DNA from: Amycolatopsis suaedae
Lineage (GTDB): Bacteria; Actinomycetota; Actinomycetes; Mycobacteriales; Pseudonocardiaceae
Direction: 5' to 3'
DNA: 64,000 nt
Assembly (NCBI RefSeq): GCF_004214935.1
Contig: NZ_SFCC01000001.1
Coordinates: 186,001-250,000, forward strand
Shown: in pieces, positions 58,046 through 64,000 of the stretch
Layout of the letters: each line of letters begins with the position of its first letter
How positions within the stretch are numbered: the stretch's first letter is position 1
Notes under the pieces: model-generated
What the model saw: only the letters and a program-made list of their open reading frames with translations
Databases searched by the model: none
Told to the model about the DNA's origin: nothing
Made by a program: the position numbers and the translations under genes

Positions 58046-59640
58046 CGACACTGAAGTCCACTGTGGACGCGAACGCGCCGGAGTTCGGCGCCAACCGCGA
58101 CGCGATGCTGGCCAAGCTCGCCGCACTGGAGGCCGAGCACGCGAAGGCCGTCGCCGGTGGCGGCGAGAAGTACGTGCAGCGCCATCGCGAACGCGGCAAG
58201 CTGATGGCCCGCGAACGGGTCGAGCTGCTGCTCGACGAGGACTCACCGTTCCTGGAACTGTCCCCGCTGGCCGCCTGGGGCACCGACTACCAGGTGGGCG
58301 GCAGCGTCGTCACCGGCATCGGCGTCGTCGAGGGCGTCGAGTGCATGGTGGTCGCCAACGACCCGACGGTGAAGGGCGGTGCCAGCAACCCGTCCAGCCT
58401 GAAGAAGGGGCTGCGGGCGGCGGAGATCGCCGCGCAGAACCGGCTGCCGACGGTCAACCTGGTCGAGTCCGGCGGCGCGGATCTGCCCGCGCAGAAGGAG
58501 ATCTTCATCCCCGGTGGCGCCACCTTCCGCAACCTCACCCAGGCCAGCGCCGACCGGTTGCCCACCGTGGCGCTGGTGTTCGGCAACTCCACCGCGGGCG
58601 GCGCCTACCTGCCGGGCATGTCCGACTACGTGGTCATGGTCAAGGAGCGGGCCAAGGTGTTCCTCGGCGGGCCGCCGCTGGTGAAGATGGCCACCGGCGA
58701 GGAGTCCGACGACGAGTCGCTCGGCGGCGCCGAGATGCACGCCCGGGTGTCCGGTCTGGCCGACTACCTCGCCGCCGACGAGGAGGACGCCATCCGCATC
58801 GGCAGGCGGATCGTGCGCAGGCTGAACTGGCGCAAGCAGGGCCCGGCGCCCCGGACCGGCTACGGCGAGCCGGTCCACGACCCGGAGGACCTGCTCGGCA
58901 TCGTGCCCGAGGACCTCAAGGTGCCGTTCGACCCGCGCGAGGTGATCGCCCGCATCGTCGACGACTCCGACTTCGACGAGTTCAAGCCGCTCTACGGCCC
59001 CAGCCTGGTCACCGGCTGGGCGAGCCTGCACGGCTACCCGGTCGGCATCCTCGCCAACGCCCGTGGCGTGCTGTTCAGCGAGGAGTCGCAGAAGGCCACC
59101 CAGTTCATCCAGCTGGCCAACCAGACCGACACGCCGCTGATCTTCCTGCACAACACCACCGGCTACATGGTGGGCAGGGAGTACGAGCAGGGCGGCATCA
59201 TCAAGCACGGCGCGATGATGATCAACGCCGTGTCCAACTCCCGGGTGCCGCACCTGTCGGTGCTCATGGGCGCCTCCTACGGCGCCGGTCACTACGGCAT
59301 GTGCGGCCGGGCCTACGGGCCACGGTTCCTGTTCGCCTGGCCCAGCGCCAAGTCCGCGGTGATGGGACCGCAGCAGCTGGCCGGCGTGCTGTCGATCGTG
59401 GCCCGGCAGGCCGCCGCCGCACGCGGGCAGGACTACAGCGAGGAGAACGACGCGGCCATGCGGGCCATGGTGGAAGGACAGATCGAGGCGGAGTCGCTGC
59501 CGATGTTCCTGTCCGGGATGCTCTACGACGACGGGATCATCGACCCGCGCGACACCCGGACGGTGCTCGGCCTGAGCCTCTCGGCGATCGCCAACGGCCC
59601 GGTGCGCGGCACCGACGGCTTCGGCGTCTTCAGGATGTGA
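58042..59640 (+). CDS. Acyl-CoA carboxylase, carboxyltransferase (beta) subunit
   Basis: Carboxyltransferase subunit of a biotin-dependent carboxylase, of the methylcrotonyl/geranyl-CoA type (532 residues). It contains LVESGGADLPAQKEIFIPGG and FGNSTAGGAYLPGMSDYVVMV in the N-terminal half, and FLHNTTGYMVGREYEQGGIIKHGA plus GASYGAGHYGMCGRAYGPRF in the C-terminal half, the two oxyanion regions. The latter motifs favour branched-chain enoyl-CoA substrates over propionyl-CoA. ATG 58042 overlaps the dehydrogenase stop codon. It works with the biotin subunit next to it. Confidence 0.93.
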   Translation: MTTLKSTVDANAPEFGANRDAMLAKLAALEAEHAKAVAGGGEKYVQRHRERGKLMARERVELLLDEDSPFLELSPLAAWGTDYQVGGSVVTGIGVVEGVECMVVANDPTVKGGASNPSSLKKGLRAAEIAAQNRLPTVNLVESGGADLPAQKEIFIPGGATFRNLTQASADRLPTVALVFGNSTAGGAYLPGMSDYVVMVKERAKVFLGGPPLVKMATGEESDDESLGGAEMHARVSGLADYLAADEEDAIRIGRRIVRRLNWRKQGPAPRTGYGEPVHDPEDLLGIVPEDLKVPFDPREVIARIVDDSDFDEFKPLYGPSLVTGWASLHGYPVGILANARGVLFSEESQKATQFIQLANQTDTPLIFLHNTTGYMVGREYEQGGIIKHGAMMINAVSNSRVPHLSVLMGASYGAGHYGMCGRAYGPRFLFAWPSAKSAVMGPQQLAGVLSIVARQAAAARGQDYSEENDAAMRAMVEGQIEAESLPMFLSGMLYDDGIIDPRDTRTVLGLSLSAIANGPVRGTDGFGVFRM

Positions 59641-59645
59641 GGGCG

Positions 59646-61601
59646 ATGATCACGAAACTCCTGGTCGCCAACCGCGGCGAGATCGCGCTGCGGGTGTTCC
59701 GCAGCTGCCGCGACGCCGGGATCGGCACCGTGGCCGTGTACTCCGACGCCGACGCGGACGCCCCGCACGCCCGGGCCGCCGACGCGGCCGTCCGGCTGCC
59801 CGGCAACACGCCCGCCGAGACCTACCTGCGGGCCGACCTGGTCGTGCGGGCGGCACTGGACGCCGGTGCCGACGCCGTCCACCCCGGCTACGGTTTCCTG
59901 TCCGAGAACGCCGCGTTCGCCCGCGCCGTCACCGAAGCCGGGCTGACCTGGGTCGGCCCCGACCCGGACGCCATCGAGTCGATGGGGTCCAAAGTGGAGT
60001 CCAAACGGCTGATGGAGCGGGCCGGCGTGCCGGTGCTCGGCGAACTGGACCCGGACAAGATCACCGAGGCCGACCTCCCGGTGCTGGTGAAGGCGTCCGC
60101 CGGCGGCGGTGGCCGGGGCATGCGGGTCGTCCGCGAACTCGCCGAACTGGCCGAGGCCGTCGCCGGGGCCTCGGCGGAGGCCGAGTCCGCGTTCGGCGAC
60201 GCGACGGTGTTCTGCGAACCCTACGTCGAGACTGGCAGGCACATCGAGGTCCAGGTGCTGGCCGACCGGCACGGCACGGTGTGGGCGGTGGGGGAGCGCG
60301 AGTGCTCCATCCAGCGGCGGCACCAGAAGGTCGTCGAGGAGGCGCCCTCGCCGCTGGTCGGCCCGGCGATGCGGGAGGAACTGTTCACCGCGGCCCGCGC
60401 GGCGGCCAAGGCCATCGACTACGTCGGTGCCGGGACGGTGGAGTTCCTGGCCACCAACGACGGGAAGTTCTTCTTCCTGGAGATGAACACCCGCCTGCAG
60501 GTGGAGCACCCGGTCACCGAGTGCGTCACCGGCCTGGACCTGGTCGACCTGCAGCTGCGCATCGCCGAGGGGCACCGGCTGCCCGCCGACCCTCCACAGT
60601 GGACCGGCCACGCCATCGAGGTGCGGCTGTACGCCGAGACCGTCGTGGACTCCGGCTGGCGCCCGCAGAGCGGGCCGCTGCACCGGTTCGAACTGCCCGG
60701 GGTGGACGTCGAGTTCACCACCGGCGGCAGTGCCGGGGTGCGGCTGGACAGCGGCGTGGAGTCGGGGTCGACGGTCGGCGTTTTCTACGACCCGATGCTG
60801 GCCAAGGTCATCGCCTGGGCACCCGACCGCACCGCCGCCGTCCGGCGGCTCGCCGCCGCGCTGGCCGGGGCGCGGATCCACGGCCTGGGCACCAACCGGG
60901 ACCTGCTGGTCAACGTGCTGCGGCACCCGGCGTTCCTGGCCGGTGACACCGACACGGCGTTCTTCGACCGGCACGGCCTCACCGAGCTGGCCGAGCCGCT
61001 GGCGAACCCGGACGCGGTCCGGCTGTCGGCCCTGGCGGCCGCGCTGGCCGAGGCCGCCGCCAACCGCGCGTCGGCGCGGGTCCAGGGCAGGCTGCCCAGC
61101 GGCTGGCGCAACGTCGCCTCGGTGCCGCAGCGCAAGGTGTACCGCCACGGTGACGACGAATACGAGGTGACCTACACGCTCGGCAGGGACGGGCTGAGCG
61201 GTCACCCGGACGTCGAACTGGTCGGCGCCACCCCGGACGAGGTGGTGCTGACCGTGTCCGGCCTGCGCAGGACGTTCCGGGTGGCCCGCTACGGAGCCGA
61301 GGTGTGGGTGGACTCCCCGCTGGGGCCGGTCGGCCTGGTCCGGGCGCCCCGGTTCGCCGACCCGGAGGCGGCACTGGCCGCCGGGTCGCTGGTCGCGCCG
61401 ATGCCGGGCAGCGTCACCCGGATCGCCGTCTCGCCCGGCGAGACAGTCCGCTCCGGCGACCCGCTGCTGTGGCTGGAGGCCATGAAAATGGAACACCGCA
61501 TCGCCGCGCCGGCCGACGGCGTGGTTACCCAGTTGCCCGTGACCGTCGGCCAGCAGGTCGAGGTCGGTGCCGTGCTGGCAGTAGTGGAGGAGCAGGGATG
61601 A
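59646..61601 (+). CDS. Acyl-CoA carboxylase, biotin carboxylase/carrier (alpha) subunit
   Basis: Biotin carboxylase fused to a biotin carrier domain (651 residues). The carboxylase part (about 1-450) has LLVANRGEIALRVFRSC, ATP-grasp KASAGGGGRGMRVV, ECSIQRRHQKVVEEAPSP and EMNTRLQVEHPVTE. A linker domain (about 460-570) and the biotinyl domain (about 575-651) follow, with the biotin lysine in WLEAMKMEHRI. ATG 59646 is five bases after the beta-subunit stop. The pair carboxylates 3-methylcrotonyl-CoA or a homologous terpenoid acyl-CoA. Confidence 0.94.
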   Translation: MITKLLVANRGEIALRVFRSCRDAGIGTVAVYSDADADAPHARAADAAVRLPGNTPAETYLRADLVVRAALDAGADAVHPGYGFLSENAAFARAVTEAGLTWVGPDPDAIESMGSKVESKRLMERAGVPVLGELDPDKITEADLPVLVKASAGGGGRGMRVVRELAELAEAVAGASAEAESAFGDATVFCEPYVETGRHIEVQVLADRHGTVWAVGERECSIQRRHQKVVEEAPSPLVGPAMREELFTAARAAAKAIDYVGAGTVEFLATNDGKFFFLEMNTRLQVEHPVTECVTGLDLVDLQLRIAEGHRLPADPPQWTGHAIEVRLYAETVVDSGWRPQSGPLHRFELPGVDVEFTTGGSAGVRLDSGVESGSTVGVFYDPMLAKVIAWAPDRTAAVRRLAAALAGARIHGLGTNRDLLVNVLRHPAFLAGDTDTAFFDRHGLTELAEPLANPDAVRLSALAAALAEAAANRASARVQGRLPSGWRNVASVPQRKVYRHGDDEYEVTYTLGRDGLSGHPDVELVGATPDEVVLTVSGLRRTFRVARYGAEVWVDSPLGPVGLVRAPRFADPEAALAAGSLVAPMPGSVTRIAVSPGETVRSGDPLLWLEAMKMEHRIAAPADGVVTQLPVTVGQQVEVGAVLAVVEEQG

Positions 61602-62758
61602 ACTTCACCGAGTCCGAGGAGCGCGCCGCGCTGCGCAAGGCCGTCGGCGAGCTGGGCCGCAGCTACGGCTACGAGTGGTACGCCAAGATCGCCCGGTCCG
61701 GTGGACATACCGCCGAGTTGTGGGACGAGGCGGGCCGCCTGGGTTACCTGGGTGTGGCCGTACCGGAGGAGTTCGGTGGCGGCGGCGCCGGCATCGGCGA
61801 CCTGGCCGCGGTCTGCGAGGAGTTCTGCGCAGCCGGGACGCCGATGCTGCTGATGGTGGTGTCCCCGGCCATCTGCGCCACGGTCATCGCCCGGTTCGGC
61901 ACCGACGAGCAGAAGAAGCGGTGGCTGCCCGGGTTCGCCAGCGGCGAGGTGCGGATGGCGTTCGCCATCACCGAGCCCGACGCCGGATCCAACTCGCACC
62001 GGCTGACCACCACCGCGCGGCGCAAGCCCGGTGGCGGCTGGGTGCTGTCCGGCCGCAAGGTGTTCATCTCCGGGGTCGACGAGGCCGACGCCGTGCTGGT
62101 CGTCGGCCGCACCGAGGACGCGAAGACCGGCAAGCTCAAGCCGGCGCTCTACATCGTGCCCACCGACGCGCCCGGGTTCGAGTACAACCGCATCGACATG
62201 GACCTGGTCTCGGCGGACAGCCAGTTCGGGCTGTTCCTCGACGACGTCGAGCTGCCGGCCGACGCGCTGGTCGGCTCCGAGGACGCCGCCATCGCGCAGC
62301 TGTTCGCCGGGCTCAACCCGGAGCGGATCATGGGCGCGTCGTTCTCGCTGGGGGTGGCCAGGTTCGCACTGGACAAGGCGGTCGGCTACGCCAAACAACG
62401 CAGCGTGTGGGGCACGCCGATCGGCGCCCACCAGGGGCTCGCGCACCCACTGGCGCAGGTCAAGATCGAGCTGGAACTGGCCAAGCTGATGACCCAGAAG
62501 GCCGCGGCGCTCTACGACTCGGGCGACGACTTCGGCGCGGGCGAGGCGGCCAACATGGCCAAGTACGCCGCCGCCGAGGTCGCCATCCACGCCGTCGACC
62601 AGGCCGTGCAGACCCACGGCGGCAACGGCCTGGCCAGCGAGTACGGTCTCGGCGCGCTGATCGCCGCGACCCGGGTCGGCCGGATCGCGCCGGTCAGCAG
62701 GGAAATGGTCCTGAACTTCGTCGCGCAGCACAGCCTCGGGCTGCCGAAGTCCTACTGA
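61598..62758 (+). CDS. Acyl-CoA dehydrogenase (second paralogue)
   Basis: A 386-residue acyl-CoA dehydrogenase-family flavoprotein with the FAD motif FAITEPDAGSNSHRLTTTA and QTHGGNGLASEYGLGALI. The EGT/S glutamate segment is replaced by IAPVSREMV, so an alternative base is expected; NPERIM is a candidate. It diverges from the first dehydrogenase, so they probably handle different chain types. ATG 61598 overlaps the carboxylase stop (ATGA). Confidence 0.91.
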   Translation: MNFTESEERAALRKAVGELGRSYGYEWYAKIARSGGHTAELWDEAGRLGYLGVAVPEEFGGGGAGIGDLAAVCEEFCAAGTPMLLMVVSPAICATVIARFGTDEQKKRWLPGFASGEVRMAFAITEPDAGSNSHRLTTTARRKPGGGWVLSGRKVFISGVDEADAVLVVGRTEDAKTGKLKPALYIVPTDAPGFEYNRIDMDLVSADSQFGLFLDDVELPADALVGSEDAAIAQLFAGLNPERIMGASFSLGVARFALDKAVGYAKQRSVWGTPIGAHQGLAHPLAQVKIELELAKLMTQKAAALYDSGDDFGAGEAANMAKYAAAEVAIHAVDQAVQTHGGNGLASEYGLGALIAATRVGRIAPVSREMVLNFVAQHSLGLPKSY

Positions 62759-62769
62759 GAGGAACACCA

Positions 62770-63603
62770 GTGAGCCTGGCAGGAAAGACACTGATCATGT
62801 CCGGCGGCAGCCGGGGCATCGGCGAGGCCATCGCCGTGCGGGCCGCCCGCGACGGCGCCAACGTCGCGTTGATCGCCAAGACCGCCGAACCGCACCCGAA
62901 GCTGCCCGGCACGCTGTACACCGCGGCGAAGGCCATCGAGGAGGCCGGTGGCCAGGCGCTGCCGATCGTCGGCGACGTCCGCGACGACGCGTCGGTGGAG
63001 GCGGCGGTGGCGCAGACCGTCGAGCGGTTCGGCGGCATCGACATCGTGGTGAACAACGCCAGCGCCATCGACCTCACGCCGACCGAGCAGGTCAGCATGA
63101 AGCGCTACGACCTGATGCAGGACATCAACGCGCGCGGGTCGTTCCTGCTGTCGAAGCTCTCCATCCCGCACCTGCGCAAGTCGGCCAACGCCCACGTGCT
63201 CACGCTGTCGCCGCCGATCAGCCTGGACGAGAAGTGGTTCCGCGGCGGGCATCTCGCCTACAGCATGGCCAAGTACGGCATGAGCCTGGTGACCGTCGGG
63301 CTCGCCGCCGAACTGCGCGAGGACGGCATCGCCGCCAACTCGCTGTGGCCGCGCACCACCATCGACACCGCCGCCATCCGCAACGTCGTCGGCGCCGAGA
63401 TGGCCAACTTCTCCCGGACGCCGGAGATCATGGCCGACGCCGCGTACGCCATCCTCACCAAGCCCAGCCGCGAGGTGACCGGGAACTTCTTCATCGACGA
63501 CGAGGTGCTGGCCGCCGAGGGCGTCACCGACTTCGCGCGGTACCGGTTGTGCGAGCGGGAAGAGGACCTCGTGCCCGACTTCTGGGTGGAACCGGCGGGC
63601 TGA
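62770..63603 (+). CDS. Short-chain dehydrogenase/reductase (AtuB/HSDL2-like)
   Basis: NAD(P)-dependent oxidoreductase of 277 residues. It has the cofactor motif MSGGSRGIGEAIAV (TGxxxGxG-like, with Thr replaced by Ser), NNASAID, and the active-site Tyr/Lys in YSMAKYGMSLVT. The long loop PHPKLPGTLYTAAKAIEEAGG resembles the HSDL2/AtuB group. GTG 62770 has GAGAGGA nine nt upstream. It is probably part of the same acyl-CoA/terpenoid catabolic operon. Confidence 0.9.
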   Translation: MSLAGKTLIMSGGSRGIGEAIAVRAARDGANVALIAKTAEPHPKLPGTLYTAAKAIEEAGGQALPIVGDVRDDASVEAAVAQTVERFGGIDIVVNNASAIDLTPTEQVSMKRYDLMQDINARGSFLLSKLSIPHLRKSANAHVLTLSPPISLDEKWFRGGHLAYSMAKYGMSLVTVGLAAELREDGIAANSLWPRTTIDTAAIRNVVGAEMANFSRTPEIMADAAYAILTKPSREVTGNFFIDDEVLAAEGVTDFARYRLCEREEDLVPDFWVEPAG

Positions 63604-64000
63604 TGGCGCAACCGCAACAGGAACGCAGCCGCACCACCCGCAGACGGCTGGTGGAGGCGGCCGTCGAGTGCCTGGCCGAGCACGGCTGGAGCGGCACGAC
63701 GGTGGCCGTGATCGCCGAACGGGCCGGGGTGTCCCGCGGCGCGGCCCAGCATCACTTCCCGACCAGGGAGGACCTGGTGGTGGCCGCCGTCGTGCAGGTC
63801 GGCGAGGCGCAGATCGAGCAGCTGCGCGGCCAGGTCCGCAAGCTGCCGTCCGGGGCGTCGCGGACCGAGTACGTGGCCCGGATGCTGCTCGATCTGTACA
63901 CCGGCCCGATGTTCCGCGCGGCACTGCACCTGTGGGTCGCGGCGTCCACGGACGCCACCCTGCTGGCGACGCTGGGGCCGCTGGAGGCGCGGGTGGGCAG
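63603..64000 (+). CDS. TetR-family regulator (3' end outside the window)
   Basis: Start of a TetR-family regulator; the visible 132 codons cover the DNA-binding HTH (about 12-58: TRRRLVEAAVECLAEHGWSG, VAVIAERAGVSRGAAQHHF) and the beginning of the ligand domain. The SDR stop overlaps its ATG (TGATG), so it belongs to the operon. It is the natural candidate to bind the palindrome at 54363-54380 and respond to an acyl-CoA intermediate, in the manner of AtuR/LiuR-type control, although those belong to differing families. Confidence 0.9.
   Translation, partial: MAQPQQERSRTTRRRLVEAAVECLAEHGWSGTTVAVIAERAGVSRGAAQHHFPTREDLVVAAVVQVGEAQIEQLRGQVRKLPSGASRTEYVARMLLDLYTGPMFRAALHLWVAASTDATLLATLGPLEARVG

Noticed and set aside
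57951..59645. N-terminal extension of the biotin carboxylase to 1216 residues
   Set aside because: The upstream part is an alternative frame of the carboxyltransferase gene. The natural start MITKLLVANRGEIA at 59646 is clear.

Overview
The window looks like chromosomal DNA of a high-GC actinomycete, most likely a member of the Pseudonocardiaceae such as Amycolatopsis. This is an inference from four things: G/C-rich wobble positions with many GTG starts, actinobacterial markers (MptB-type mannosyltransferase, a mycothiol-type TIGR03084 protein, an acVLRF1 release factor, an actinobacterial SUF operon), gene order, and a leaderless promoter style. From memory, the order tkt / ctaB / qor / ctaA / ABC transporter / mptB / sufR-B-D-C-S-U-T matches the Rv1449c-Rv1466 segment of Mycobacterium tuberculosis. 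No phage, insertion sequence, tRNA, rRNA or CRISPR was seen.

Layout. 1-14 kb: transketolase (partial), heme O and heme A synthases (CtaB, CtaA), a HelR-type RNA polymerase-associated ATPase, an FKBP lipoprotein, a quinone oxidoreductase, a fatty-acid desaturase, an ABC exporter pair and the MptB mannosyltransferase. 14-20.5 kb: a complete sufR-sufB-sufD-sufC-sufS-sufU-sufT operon for iron-sulfur cluster assembly, with an apparent SufR operator over its promoter and start codon. 20.5-28.6 kb: a GntR/membrane-protein pair with an AT-rich operator, an ABC1/UbiB-like kinase, a two-component system, a lycopene cyclase and a dGTPase-like HD hydrolase. 28.7-34.6 kb: a secreted subtilase with an unusual Asp-Glu-Ser triad, an acVLRF1 peptidyl-tRNA hydrolase, an ABC-F ATPase with a short leader ORF, and a small HTH protein. 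34.5-45.5 kb: membrane glycosyltransferase, ABC exporter, serine hydrolase, SIS protein, alpha/beta hydrolase, cyclopropane-fatty-acid-synthase-like methyltransferase, LytR-CpsA-Psr protein, Bcp peroxiredoxin and a degenerate GGDEF-EAL protein. 45.7-52.6 kb: metE under a cobalamin riboswitch, and nrdB/nrdA. 52.8-64 kb: two divergent units of acyl-CoA catabolism (enoyl-CoA hydratase plus decarboxylase-like protein; TIGR03084, AtuA, two acyl-CoA dehydrogenases, both subunits of a biotin carboxylase, an SDR and a TetR regulator). A perfect 18-bp palindrome lies between them.

Three patterns go beyond ordinary gene content. First, a family of long near-perfect palindromes (core GTGAAGGCCACCTTCA) sits at gene 3' ends at six places. 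At two of them the palindrome is split or joined by a 400-550 bp duplicated composite element built of 21-bp GCGAGT-type units; the same kind of unit fills the 43.0-kb gap. Second, at least thirteen start codons are preceded at 5-8 nt by a -10-like hexamer and lack a clear Shine-Dalgarno, which points to widespread leaderless transcription. Third, several small regulatory devices can be read directly: a SufR site, a GntR operator, a TetR-type palindrome, a cobalamin riboswitch and a possible ABC-F leader-peptide attenuator.
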